48,828 nt of DNA, from contig JADGJC010000293.1 in the NCBI GenBank assembly GCA_027596075.1, positions 1-48,828 of the forward strand, in the 5' to 3' direction. Shown one piece after another: positions 32,671 through 43,977 of this stretch (the stretch's first letter is position 1; every line of letters starts with the position of its first letter). The notes beneath the pieces are model-generated. The model saw only the letters and a program-made list of their open reading frames with translations, had not been told where the DNA came from and made no database searches. The DNA is from Rhizophlyctis rosea (lineage: Eukaryota > Chytridiomycota > Chytridiomycetes > Rhizophlyctidales > Rhizophlyctidaceae). The translations under genes were made by a program, and so were the position numbers.

Positions 32671-35105
32671 ATGCCCTCCCTCCACCTCACATCCAACGTC
32701 CTCCTCATCCTCATCCTCACCTTCATCTGGCCCAACACCCCGCATACTGCACTAGCAGCCCCAAAGGGTGCACGTACTCGCCGTGTTCATGATGGCACTC
32801 ATTCTCACACTCACGCGAATGCATCAATAATTGGCAATCACCCTCCCCCTGCTGACTATGACATTGCTCGTCATCTCGGTTCAAAGAGTCCTTATCCCTT
32901 TCACGGGTTGACTGTTGGCAACGATGGTGTCGCGCTGGATTTGCCTCAAGGCTGTGAACTCGTTCAGATTCAGTTGGTGAGTGATTGTGACTTTGTGTGA
33001 CTTTGGGGATGGTGGGTTGGTGGTGGATGGGACAGTGAGCGCAAGCGAACGGATGGGTGGGCGGGTGGGGTTGGGCGGCCACGCGAAGCGTGACCGTGAG
33101 CGTCAGCGAACGAATGGAGCGCGCCAGCGCGACGTGAGCGATTTATCGCGAACAGATCGCGAGCTTCGCGAGCTTCAAGTGCGCGGAGCGCACATTCTCT
33201 TCAGCGTCACGCAACACATGCGTGAGCGCCAGCGAACAGTTCGCAAGCAAAGCTTGCACAAGTGCGCGCAGCGCACATTGTACTCAGCGCAATCGAAACG
33301 CAAGACTTCGCAACACCTGATCGTACACATCACTCACGCAACGCACATTCGCAGGTAGCACGACACGGCACGCGCCGACCAGGCAAAAACACCATCCGCG
33401 AGATCAAGGCATTCTCCAAGTTTTTGAAGGCACATGGCGATAACATCGCCGAAGAGTATAGGTGGATGGTTGATTGGGTGAGTTGTGCATTCGTACGAAC
33501 ATGGGAAAGCAAGGACGAGCAGCTAATGTATTGTGTGACCCCCACAGACAAACCCCTACAAAAAGTCCGAAGCGAATTTGCTCGTGCGAGCCGGGGAAGA
33601 CGACCTGTATTGGTTTGGGAGGAGGTTTGCGAAGCGGTATGGGGATTTGTACCGGTAAGACCTCGTGAACTATCAATTATCTCGCTCAGGCAATTGATTC
33701 ATATGCATAACGGCTAACATGTTCCAACCGGTACATCACAACCAGCAACACAACATACAGTCCCAAAACCTTCACCTTCCGCAGCTCCATGGCGTCCCGC
33801 TCAGGCCAAAGCGGCTCCGCATTCGCCTCCGGATTCTTCTACGAAACGAGTGGCGGGCAATGTAGGAGTCAGGCTGTGCATCAGTGGACTGTGCCGTCGG
33901 TGAGTGTTCTCGTTGTGGAATGTGCAAAGTGGAAAGGGAGACTTGCTACACCCCGCTGCTCGTGTAAGACTGAATGCGACACCCGCAGAACCAAGACAAA
34001 GTCCTAACCCCCAAACACTCCTGCCCACTCTGGCGTCACCGCTCCTCCCACAACACCCACCTCGCTCACGAACAATCCCTCTTCCGTTCCACATACATCA
34101 CTCCCATCGTTTCCCGTCTCTCCTCTTCCCTCTCTTCCTCCCCCTCTTCCCCATTCCCCTTAATTCCTCAACACATCCACACAATCCGACACCTCTGCGC
34201 ATTCGCCGTCTCCCTCGCCCACTCTCCGAAAGGCCATTCCGCGGAGGAGAGGGATACCCGGTGGTGTGGGGTGTTGGAAAGAGAGGAGATGGAAGTGTTG
34301 GAGTATTGGGAAGATATGAGGAAGTGGTTTGTGTTGGGTGGGGGGGATGGTTTTAATGGAAGGGTTGGGTGTGGGGTGCTTGGAGATGTTGTGGGGAGTT
34401 TGCCTGGAGGGAAGAAGGGGAAGGATGGCGTTTTGGAGGAGGGAAAGGGGAAAAGGGGGATGGGGAAGAGGAAGGGAGTGTTTAGGTTTGGACATAGTGA
34501 GACGAATGTGTTTTTGTTGAGTGCTTTGGTATGTTTTTTTTTTGCGTCTGTCTTGTCACGTCCTTTCTTGGGCGTTTGACCTCGTTCCCGGATGAGTTGG
34601 TGGTGTGGTTGGGGATGCGGGGGTATGCGTTCTTTTTATGTACGTGCACTTACCGCTGTCGTCATCCCTCCTGCACCCCCAACAGAACCTCTACAACGAC
34701 ACCACTCCTCTAACAACCTCCAACTTCCCCTCCCTCTCCACCCGCCAATTCCGCATGTCAACTCTATCGCCCTTCGCTTCTAACATCGTTTTCGAAGTCG
34801 CGTCCTGCCCTTCCTCCTTGAAACTCCGCGCACTAGTAAACGAAGCCGACACACCCATCCTACCGGGCTGTTCGGACCCGTGGTGTGATGTGGAGGATTT
34901 GAAAAGGGGTGTTGAGGGTGTTGTTGGGGAGGGGAGGTGTGTTTGGGGGAGGGTTTGTGGGGTGCAGGAGGGTGAGGAGGAGTTTGGTGATTTGAGCGCA
35001 TGGGAGGATGTTGAGGGGGATGATGATTGGGGCCAGGACGGGGAGGACGTTGATTGGGGTGACGACGAGGAGGAGTGGGATGGTGGAGTTTTGGTGCAAG
35101 GGTGA
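32671..35105 (+). CDS. Histidine acid phosphatase, MINPP (multiple inositol polyphosphate phosphatase)-like
   Basis: Six exons in phase: 32671-32976, 33355-33477, 33548-33654, 33761-33899, 33989-34528 and 34686-35105, giving 544 aa, near the usual family length. A signal peptide (LLILILTFIWPNTPHTALAA) predicts secretion or a vacuolar/ER lumen. Exon 2 opens with the catalytic phospho-acceptor motif VARHGTRRPGKNT. TFTFRSSMASRSGQSGSAF corresponds to the next conserved block. The C-terminal acid/base motif reads FRFGHSETN, where MINPP proteins usually have GHAET. Then STLSPFASNIVFEV and RALVNEADTPILPGCSD match the MINPP C-terminal region. Such enzymes remove phosphates from phytate and other inositol phosphates. 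The last 40 or so residues are very acidic (WEDVEGDDDWGQDGEDVDW). Intron 1 (32977-33354) is unusually long and hairpin-rich. An HAP-family acid phosphatase or phytase role is the alternative. Confidence 0.9.
33080..33276. repeat. Intronic array of short GC-rich hairpins
   Basis: Intron 1 of the phosphatase contains at least seven perfect small stems in under 200 bp: CACGC-GAA-GCGTG (33080-33092), GCGC-GCCA-GCGC (33119-33130), GCGAT-TT-ATCGC (33138-33149), GTGCGC-GGA-GCGCAC (33179-33193), TCACGC..GCGTGA (33207-33225), GCAAGC-AAA-GCTTGC (33243-33257) and GTGCGC-GCA-GCGCAC (33262-33276). Two 21-bp copies around GTGCGCG(G/C)AGCGCAC (33176-33196 and 33259-33279) differ at one base, in the loop. 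The rest is rich in GCGA/AGCG words. Confidence 0.85.
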
Positions 35106-38100
35106 AGTGGGGGACGGTTTTTGGGTTGTTTTTTAGATGGGTTTTTTGCATAGTTTTGAGATATAGGTGTTTCTGTATCTATGTTTGTATTTGTATACCC
35201 CCTTGCTGTGAGCGTCCCCATCAAAGGGACGTGTATAATCTCACCTGTCATAGCTGATCAGACAGAGTTTTTGTTTGCCGTCATTCCTTGCTCGGTATTT
35301 GGACGTACAATCAGAGCAACGTCTCCCTTCATCCCTGCAAGACGTTGCATGCCCTTCGTTGGCAGTTCCAGCCTACCGTGAATACAACCAGCACATGACT
35401 GAGGATACGCGCTTTGTCGCCATCCTGGCATCCTAAGGTTTTTCAAGTACCTTTTTTTTTGCGTCTGTGTTGTATGTGCGGGTGTGGAAGGGAATATGTT
35501 TTCAAGAAACAAAAGGATCAGTCATTTCGACCTCTGATTTCGTGTTTTGAGTGCATGCCCACGCAACATTGCATGAGCAAAGTATTGAGAGATGAATGAG
35601 GGGGTTTTGCGTAGAAATCGACAAAAAAAAGAAGGGGGGGACCCATCCAATGCGGAAGGATGGACAGGATTTTCGCATCTGCGGTCCACACATGTCTTTC
35701 TCCGCTTGCTTTTTCAATACCAAAACCAAATCCCTGCAGAGGCCTCCCAAGTCTCTGCCTCATCTCACCATCAATCATGAAAAAAAAAATGTAACAATGA
35801 TCAGATGACTAACTTTGTCCTCTATGCTGGAGGGGAGGTAAGAGCAGCATGACTGGCGTGCACTTTAAAAAAATTTGGAGTGATTATGATATCGTAGTGT
35901 TTGGTTTGTCCCTTACGATCGTTTGTGTGTGGTGGGCAACAGTGATGGATGGCACAGTATGCCACTGGTTAGTTCAAGCAAATGTTGACCACCGCCATGA
36001 GAGACGTCCGAAAAAATAAAAGCAATGTGGGAATGGACGAAATTTTTGCTTTGTGAGCGTTTGAGCTTTGCTGTTGTACGCAACCTCTCCGCGAATGACG
36101 TTGTGTTGACGATTTTCATTCCGTGCACTATAGAATGTGACTGGGTTGCGGCTCACATCATTTTGCAACCCTCTGTGTGACGAGTAATGAAAAAAGACGT
36201 GCGGAGGCAGCAAACGCAGATCTGCGAATCAGGTGCAGGTGGTCTTGAGACACAATGTAAGGATGTCTTATTTGTCCTTCATAGCAGTAAGAGCAGCAAC
36301 TACCCACTTTGTTGTGGACCAAGCTGGTAGGGTCGTGATATTTTCGAAAAAGTAATGACATCAGGTATCCACTTCACCACACTTTACTGCATGCGTCAAT
36401 GCACATAGACCGCGCTCGCACTTGAAGGATCTCCAGTGCAGTGTTGCGCGAAAGGTACTTGAGAAAGTGCATCAAGAAGTAAGATGAGGACAAAAAACCA
36501 TTCTCATAGTCCAGACTAGCACCAAGCGGAGATGCCAATTACTCATCTGGAGATTGAAGAACCAGCCAAATATGTCGTCAGTATGTTTGTAAAAATCTGC
36601 AACGATGGTAATAGGCTCAGTGCCATGCTTTGAGAGATATGGTTTTCATCCATCTTTGCTGCCACATATCGGTATATATACGCCGTCGATCTTCGCAAGA
36701 CCTAAAATGAGTGATTTGCCGCACAAAAACAATTTTGGGTCAACCTCAGGGAAGAATTACGTCCTCGGCACCGGTAATTTCGGTGAAAGTTCCCTTCTCC
36801 AAGCCGGTTTGTTCCTTTTTTCACGAAACCGGACAGATGAGGGCCATGCGAGGTGAATGCTGCTGGCAACATAACCTTTGCGAAGCGTCGGCTTTCTTCG
36901 GCTACTCGGAACTCAAAGTTGCGCGAACGGTGGTGAGTTGTTGTTACAACCAACAAAATGGGGTAATCGACATCAACAGGCGTTTAAGGAGAGGTTCAAT
37001 GGTTATTATGCTGAAATTTACTCACTGCACCAGCTCACGTGGCTTTGAAAAAAAAAAAAGCTTAGTGAACTTCACTAATACCAGTATTGGTACATGACCC
37101 TGTGCGGACAAACTGCCACGTGCCTTGTTGAACTTTACTGTGATGCCGTTTCCCTTTGGGTTCCACTTTACAGTTGTATGGCTCACAAGAAGACCGAAAT
37201 AAAACACGTAAACGCTTATCATGCTCGCACATTTGCTAAAATTTAGTCCAATTGCCAGCTTTTCAGGATCAACGGCTGAAATATTGTGATTAATGGTGAT
37301 CATGCCCCCGAGTCAACCTTCGTTAGCAGGTACTTGGACGTGGACGAACCGGCAAATAACTTGAAAGGAAGGAGGAAAAGAACTAGCAACCGCATAGAAG
37401 GCGTGAGTGCTCATTTGGAGGTTTGATCTCAAGACCAGATCAGGATCTGTATTTCGGTTTCATTCATCAGTCCCTGAATTGAACGAGAATTTCAACGTTG
37501 CTGCATGTCTCGCCCCTCACGCCATCAATCCAAGTATAAGCAGAAGGCTCTTCGAGAAGACCACCTTGTCGCAGCATCTTGATCGTTCTCCTTCAGGCAC
37601 CCGGTCGACGAATGTCTCGTTTGGTTCGATCTATCGATCGTTCTCTTTGCTACCTGTTTCTGGGGGCGAATTCCATGCGTATTATGCATTCACCAGAGCA
37701 AGGCACCTTTCCTTTTCTTGGTAGACGTCATGACCTCATCCTGTCTTGTTGAATTGGCGATCTTCCACCATTGCAGAGTGTGTAGCCGCCTACATTTCTT
37801 TCCCCTGTTTTTGTGAGTTAGACAGATGTGACGACTTGTATTCAGCATTTGGCGATGAAGTCACCGGATGTAGCGACGCCGAAAAAAGAACGTGGTTTTG
37901 GTAGCAGTATATAGGCTTGCGAGAGTTGTGGCTCCCCCCTCTTTGCGCATTGCGATCCGTGGTTAAATTGTAAACTACTTCCGTAACGAGTGGACAGGTC
38001 CCCTTCCGAACGACTTCACCAATCAGCGTTCTCCGTCGCTGACACCAGAAAAAGAGAGTCACCAAAAGAGGACCTCAAGATCATTGGTATACCGCCACAC

Positions 38101-39287
38101 TCTTCAGGCTGATCAACCATTTTGAACGTTCCCGATGTACCATGTGAACCTTTTGAAACCTGTATCGCATATGCCGCCAACTCTGTCCCTCACATCCGCC
38201 CACATCCCGTACCTAAAGGAGGGAAAAAGAACATTCAGTTGCCAGTGCCCATGTCACGGCGACTGTGAGGCTCATGTCACCTCCAAATGTTTCATTTGCT
38301 TGGTCCTCAAACATATATTTTCCTTCAGATCAGCTGTATGGCTCCATATTGTGTCAAGCACTATTGATCTGCCAAAGACCGAGAAGGAACAAGAGACAAC
38401 CAGCACTATGGTCTTGCAAACACACAGCGACGTGTTGAACCATCCGCCGCATGGTCACGGTGGCAGCCAACCGAATATAGCGTACCCCATAGTCCCTGTG
38501 CAAGGTTAAAATTGATTTGTTTAAATGTTGGGAGCTGTGTCCCTTGATGGAAATGAATCCAACACGGTCCTTTCGGTGCACTCTCTTACAATTCGCGTAA
38601 GCAAAGTTGTGATCTTTTCGCGACGCACCATCATAGCTGGGCTTCTGGGGTCGTTTTTTTTGGGTCGGATTCGTGGCAGCCAATTATTGACCGGAAACAC
38701 CCAATGGGTGTCCGCTTCTTTCAGGTGTGCCAATTTCTGAAAATCTGCACTTCCTTTAGTGAGCCGGTGTTGATAGCATGGTTGGAGAGAACCGAAATCA
38801 GTGCTACTTATGTCTATGCATAATCCACAATTAACTGGAGTGGGATCCTCGGAACGACCCGTCCATACAAAGACGTGTTTGAAGGTGTTTCTTTTTCGTT
38901 TCTGAATCCATTCAAAAGACGTGGCTTCGCAGCTCTTCGCGGCGGGAGGTAAGAACGAGTTTTTGCGCTGAATCAGGGAATGTGATCACAGTTCGGTCCG
39001 TAATTCACAGACAGCTTGCCCACCAAAAAAGAAAACGAAGCTGGACATCCTGGCAGGCTGATCTACCTCGAGCTGGGTGCGTATTGCAATCTGGCATCAT
39101 TAAAAACTTATGTATAACGACATAACTTTTCGTCCCATTCCTGGTAATGTCTGTTGAACATCAAGTGCCTCTAACACCATGTCCATCAGCATTTCCGATT
39201 CCGTCCAATCAAGTGCCCCGCACACCTCTTCCTGCATGTAATCCTCCCACGCGGCCTAATCAAACGCGTCCTCCAACCCCTCAGACT
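35106..39287. other. Gene-poor intergenic region, about 4.2 kb
   Basis: Only short overlapping open frames without motifs were found. A 124-codon plus-strand frame at 38135-38509 (ending NHPPHGHGGSQPNIAYPIV) and a 105-codon frame at 37407-37724 were considered and not supported. Homopolymer runs of A and T (8-12 nt) are scattered, for example near 35450, 35780 and 37050. Confidence 0.5.
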
Positions 39288-40353
39288 TCAGAACCCCCTT
39301 TTCCTGTCGCGGAAGCGTTGCCGCCCCTTTAGTGGTATCCCCCGCCGAAAATCGCTCGGCGTCGACGATGCCCCAAAGTTGAGACTCATCTCCACGCCTT
39401 CTTTGGCCGCTTCAGGAGCCAACTTGCTTGCATGGTAAAACAGACATTCGGTGATGGTGTCTGAGCATGTCGTTAGTGGCATGATGCATCTGGCTGTTGA
39501 TCAGAAGTATTATGAGTAATTGAGAGAGGTATATATTGCCAAAAGTGGACTTACTGTTGGAGATGTCGCTGGCAGTGATGAACATGATGGCCAGCTCGAA
39601 GGTGATCATGACGATTGCTGCTGGGGCGATGCAGAGAATGAGATCATTGAAGTAGTTTACAAGTCGTTTCATATTGAAACCGCCGACCGTTCGCCTGAAT
39701 TTGATCTTTATGTTTCGTGATTAATTTGAATCAATTTTATGACAGACATTTTTGCAGCTGCGGGTATGAGAAGGGTGACTTACAATTTCGACGGCATGGC
39801 TCAACACTATAGCAAGGGCAGATGTGAGCTGAACTCCCACGATTCCTCCACTCACGGCCGGCCCCTCTGCGCCGGCCGTCAAGATGCATACGCCAGGCAT
39901 GATGTTGAACCAAATGCTCTCTGTAGAAGGCAAAATGGTCACGAATGATGGGGCAACGGAAACAGTTTTCATGAGCGCGTTGTTGGGGACCTACTCTGAC
40001 ATAAGAAATAATACGCAACAATAATCGCCAAATTCCAAAATCCACCAAGGTATATGTACACTTTATTGAAGCTGGAAAGCGCATACAATCTATAAAACCC
40101 AATGGTATTGGCGGACATGTAATAAATGCCATGCATGTAACAGCCGAAGCGTCCGCCATGGCAGCCCGAGAAGAACAATTGTGTTTTCGAGAATGAAGAT
40201 CAGGAGGGAAACATGGAGGGTGATCATTAGGAACCAGAATGGGGTTCGGCGTTGGGAGGCTAGGTAGATGGTATTGGCGCTGCAGTAGGCCGCCATGCTG
40301 ATGTTTGCACCGGTTATGGTGGATACGAGGTTCCCGAATATTAGGTCGTCCAT
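39288..40353 (-). CDS. Multi-pass (7TM-like) membrane protein with an apparent +1 frameshift
   Basis: Exons are 40353-39995, 39920-39784, 39705-39555 and 39493-39288. They encode about 283 aa only if one base is discounted in the CCC at 40165-40167 (GGG in the mRNA). Without that, translation stops soon after ENTIVLLG; with it, IVLLGCHGGRFGCYMHGIYY reads on and every later splice phase fits. Hydrophobic segments: the first near residues 14-35, FWFLMITLHVSLLIFILEN, GCYMHGIYYMSANTIGFYRL, VYIYLGGFWNLAIIVAYYF, a long stretch through NIMPGVCILTAG..LTSALAIVLSHAVEI, and DLILCIAPAAIVMITFELAIMF. A basic loop IKFRRTVGGFNMKR precedes the last one. The C-tail is soluble and basic. Size and layout fit a small 7TM receptor, but no receptor motif is recognised. 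The frameshift could be a sequencing error, a pseudogene lesion or programmed. Confidence 0.7.
39854..39879. repeat. 9-bp-stem GC hairpin inside an exon
   Basis: ACGGCCGGC (39854-39862) pairs perfectly with GCCGGCCGT (39871-39879) across an 8-base loop. It lies in exon 2 of the membrane-protein gene and encodes part of the loop TAGAEGPAVSG. Confidence 0.8.
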
Positions 40354-41327
40354 TTTGCAAAGGGGTTGTGACAGATTGATGGAGGAATGATTTGAATGGT
40401 CATATCGGAGCGCTCCAATTCCGGTATCATATAAATATGAATTGAACTATGTGGGGAATGGCCTTGTGGAGGTGAAAATCGGCGATCAATCGGCGAATTG
40501 GTCGGAGTTTGGGTGCATTGTGAATCTGATTGTGAATAAGGATGTGGACGCCACCAAGGACCCTCCGTTCCGAAATGTCCGTCATAGTGTTCAACCTCCG
40601 TGATTGTGGGTCATCACCCACATCAACAGATCAACCCGATCATTGACGTCGACGCCCTTAAAAACCAAAAGTACCGGTACTCATTTTTGTAAATATTCCC
40701 AGATAGAAGACAATAGGGTGGAAGATGGGGGGGATGCAGACTGGGATCGGGCCGATGAAAATGCACAGCACGCATTTGAGGATCTTGTTTCGAGATGGAT
40801 GCTATCAGAGTATCAGAAAATAACGTATTAAACTATGAACGAGGCGGAACACCGAAGATGAAGGTGCCAGTCTACCAGGCAATCTAGACACACACTGGGG
40901 GTCCCAGTCTGTGAACATTAGAAGCACTGCCATTGTAATCATGGAAATGATGCAACCTGCTGGCGCTTAGCGAACCACTCACTGCTCCAAAGCCGCTCTG
41001 CTGCGGAGGATGGACCATAAAGACAGGGCTAGCGCAGCCAGTTCACCTGTCTTGTACAATGTAAGCCAAATGATTGGACATGGCGATGCACACTACAGAG
41101 TGAATTTCCACCGCAAGTAAGTGGGCGATCAGGCACAACCATTTTGTGACTTTGATGACTATGCCAGCAGATATCATGCGAGCAGACCTCCACTGCCTTC
41201 CTCGGCAGTCTGTAGGAGCAATCAATATCTACCAAGACATTTGTAGACTTCTACTATTACTTCTGAGATATGATGAAACTTATATACAATTTTGCCTCCA
41301 ACTTCCTCCGCATCCACACGCCCCCAA
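40354..41327. other. Intergenic spacer with TATA-like promoter element
   Basis: A minus-strand TATTTATATGAT (about 40427-40438) lies roughly 80 bp upstream of the membrane-protein start and may be its TATA box. Short open frames in the rest (for example plus 40604-40831) have no support. Confidence 0.4.
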
Positions 41328-42026
41328 CTATTTCTCCTTCTGCCCCTCCTCTTCCTCCATCTTCCTCTCCGCCGCACTCCTCAACAAGTCATCTACAACA
41401 TGATCAACCGTCTCCCACTCCGTATACTCATAATCTCTTTCAAAATCCGCCGGCACACTGGCCTTATCAAACGGCACACCCAAATCCTTCGCGTCCTGTT
41501 CATAAGCCTTGGAGGTCATCCAATACAACAGCCGTTTCTGGAAGAACCCGTAATGTGTGTACGCCAGTGCCCCTGCAACGGAGGCGGTTAGGGTTGGGTG
41601 GAAGTGGGTTTTGGTGAGGAAGGCATCGAGGACTTTTTGGGCGTTGGCTTGGCCTGTGGGACCTTTTGATGCGGCTGAGAGGGAGACTTGGATGAACGCG
41701 GTTGTTAGGTTGGGGTTGTTTAGTGTTGTTAGGTTGTGCTTTATAAAGGAGGTTAGGGTTGGTGGGAGGTGGCTTCCGTGTAAGGGACCAGCCATGAGGA
41801 TCGCGTCGTGGGTTGTTTGGTCGATTTGCGGTGGTGAGGCGGTGGCGAGATTGATGAGGTTTACATCGACTTTTACGGGTACTTGATTCGATTCTTGGGT
41901 AGTTTCGGAGATTGCTTTTGACCAGTTGACAAATTTGAGGTCTCTAGCGTATGCCGCGACGTGTTCGGCGATCTTTTCTGTTTGGCCTTCGACAGAGGCG
42001 TAGTAGATTCCGAGTGCCAGGCGCAT
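41328..42026 (-). CDS. hemG: HemG-type flavodoxin (menaquinone-dependent protoporphyrinogen IX dehydrogenase-like)
   Basis: Single exon, 232 aa. The N-terminal FMN phosphate-binding loop is YYASVEGQTEKIAEHVA (about residues 8-24), the S/T-x-x-GQT form characteristic of HemG. DAILMAGPLHGSHLPP corresponds to the strand-3 FMN loop. The C-terminal third carries SVAGALAYTHYGFFQKRLLYWMT and a DYEYTEWETVDHVVDDLL ending, which line up with the bacterial HemG phrases AGALRYPRY and YTDWEQV. HemG oxidises protoporphyrinogen IX to protoporphyrin IX in heme synthesis, in gamma-proteobacteria mostly at the inner membrane with quinone. Fungi normally use the unrelated HemY-type enzyme, so a bacterial-type enzyme is unexpected. 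The insert SETTQESNQVPVKVDV (about residues 40-56) and the Glu/Lys tail are extra. A general flavodoxin reductase is the alternative. The gene lacks introns, unlike its neighbours, but its codon choice follows the local C-then-G pattern. Confidence 0.75.
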   Translation of the reverse strand: MRLALGIYYASVEGQTEKIAEHVAAYARDLKFVNWSKAISETTQESNQVPVKVDVNLINLATASPPQIDQTTHDAILMAGPLHGSHLPPTLTSFIKHNLTTLNNPNLTTAFIQVSLSAASKGPTGQANAQKVLDAFLTKTHFHPTLTASVAGALAYTHYGFFQKRLLYWMTSKAYEQDAKDLGVPFDKASVPADFERDYEYTEWETVDHVVDDLLRSAAERKMEEEEGQKEK

Positions 42027-42856
42027 TCTTGTAATTATTCTGTTGTGATGGTGTCGGAATGGTAATGATGATATGATCTTTTGATACTGGATTGTAACTT
42101 GAGGGGAATTCCAGTTTTCAGCCCGTTATTAATGAATTCGGGAGAATTTTGGGTGAGACCGGGACGAGACGGACATAGCGAGCACGGGCCTAACGTTCGT
42201 GTCTGGGTCGCTCTCGGCAATCCCGGCAGCATCGACGAAGCGGCGCACCATGTGCGGCTGGCAGGCAGAATTGAGTCTGGAATTCGGACTTCCAAAAGGG
42301 CTGGGCTCCGGATCCTTCCGTTTCGCAACGCCGGGGGCACAGTGGCTTCACAGTGGCGTTTCACTGACTTCGTTCCATGCGCCGCTGGAGAATATACTGG
42401 TGCCAGGTAGATGCACCCAAAAGCATTGCAAATCTTGCCTTCTGAAGTAGACCAGACCGAAACATGCATTTGTACAATGTTCGCACTTGGTTGGAACGAA
42501 ATGAGACGTCGTTGCCTGTGGTAGAAACGCCGCCGTACCTTGCCTACATCTCGCACTTGATTGCCCGCACCGTACTCACAAAAGCCGTCACTAAAAGAAT
42601 GAAGCTCCGATGCATCGAGGTGGTATGATACGGATTGAACAGAAATGCTACTATTATATGAAAATGTGCACAGTTGGTAGGATATCAGAAGATTCCGTCC
42701 GAAGTTGGGCCCAATATACCCTTCAGAAGCGTAAGCCTCTGATGAGGATCCCGACCGGCCCTCTAAAGCTCCTCCTTCTAAGATAAAAACCTACGAATGC
42801 TACCTACTATACCATAACAGAGCCCTAGGTATCACAGCCCAAACAACTGAAAGAAC
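42027..42856. other. Spacer with overlapping antisense open frames
   Basis: A GC-richer segment (42150-42420) is open on both strands: 173 codons minus at 42556-42035 and 109 codons plus at 42081-42410. Neither shows domain motifs, hydrophobic segments or splice logic. It may be a promoter island of the HemG gene. The rest is AT-rich and empty. Confidence 0.35.
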
Positions 42857-43977
42857 CTATCTCCCTAGCGCATTACCAGCAGAAGAACCACCACTCTTCT
42901 CACTCAGATCATTAATCGATTGGTACATTTGGGGGTCGTAGTATAGGGAGTAGTCGAATGCGGGACGACAAATGACGTTCACCATGAAAGATGTGAAGTT
43001 CGAGTGTAATGTCTCTTTGGCGTCGGGTAAAGGACTGAAGGACTCAAGGGAGGGAGTGCCTGGAGGGTCTTGCACCTCTCGGGTGCTGAACGGGTGGGCG
43101 ATGCCGAAGCGGGTTGTACTGCACGTGTGGGATGCTGAATCGCAGGTACTTCTTGGTACAGACTGCCACATGTCCAAAGGAGTATTTGTTCCTTTTTGAA
43201 GGGGGGATGACAAATCCGACAGCTGCGAGGTCAGACGGTCGGTAGCGTCCCATCCGTCAAACGACGGAGTCTCGCTCCTCACAAGGGTCATTAAGGGAAG
43301 GGTTCCTTGGCCCTTAAGAATGGTAGTTGGGTTCAAGTCGTACAACGTGCCTGCAAAGTGACGTTATGCCATTTGTTAGTATGTTTTGAACTTCTCGTCA
43401 CAGTATATGAGATTCAAATCGGATGGAAAGCCTCCTGACCCTTACCAATAGCACCAATAACCACCGCCTCCCCAGCATACAACAACAACAGCGTAACCGC
43501 AATAGGACCAAGCCCAGCCGCAATATCCTCAATCCCTCTAAAAGACCCACTATACAACGCCGACCAAGCAGACATCATTTGCCTCCCTCTCATACCCCTC
43601 GTCGCCAATTGTCTCGCAAACCACATCTGGCAAACCCATCTCCCTAAATTGATGACAGGCAACAGAGCAGCATGTACCCCAATGCCTACACACCACCCGA
43701 CGAACGTCTGTCCCATGGACCCATTTGTTACTAGTACTCTTTGACCCTTTCCGTATACCAAGCCCACCACACAAACTATGACGATGACGGCATTTACCAC
43801 GATGATGGAGATGATGCTGAGGTCGAAGCCATCATAATCGCCGCCGGGGACGGTGTTGGATTTGTCGGGAGAGGGCGACAAGGAGGACGCTGAGTGGACT
43901 GCTTCATCCGCCAGCGCAGTCTTCTCCACACGAGGTTTCACGGGACTTCCCAAATGCGTGGATTTCTGGTCCGACAT
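42857..43977 (-). CDS. Three-pass membrane protein with C-terminal ectodomain, unknown function
   Basis: Two exons, 43977-43446 and 43350-42857, joined in phase across a 95-nt intron (GTAAGG..TTTGCAG), giving 341 aa. About 50 polar N-terminal residues are followed by a helix SIISIIVVNAVIVIVCVVGLVYG (about 54-76), a second segment FVGWCVGIGVHAALLPVINLG (about 92-112) and a third GPIAVTLLLLYAGEAVVIGAIG (about 157-178). Between helices 2 and 3 lies an amphipathic ARQLATRGMRGRQMMSAW. The intron falls right after helix 3. The final 160 residues are soluble and non-repetitive, with a CDSASHTC pair, one VICRPAF cysteine and one sequon (NFT). No family is recognised. The arrangement resembles small surface proteins of zoosporic fungi; that is impression, not evidence. 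Confidence 0.75.

Noticed and set aside
33080..33279. CRISPR-like repeat array
   Set aside because: Spacing is irregular, repeats are short palindromes, only two long copies exist and the context is a eukaryotic intron.
33262..33717. 151-codon open frame running through phosphatase intron 1 and exons 2-3
   Set aside because: Only the part from VARHGTRRP onward is coding; the upstream part is the hairpin-rich intron.
39737..40360. 207-codon minus-strand frame overlapping the 7TM-like gene
   Set aside because: His/Pro/Arg-rich, third-frame shadow; the hydrophobic frames with matching splice phases explain the locus.
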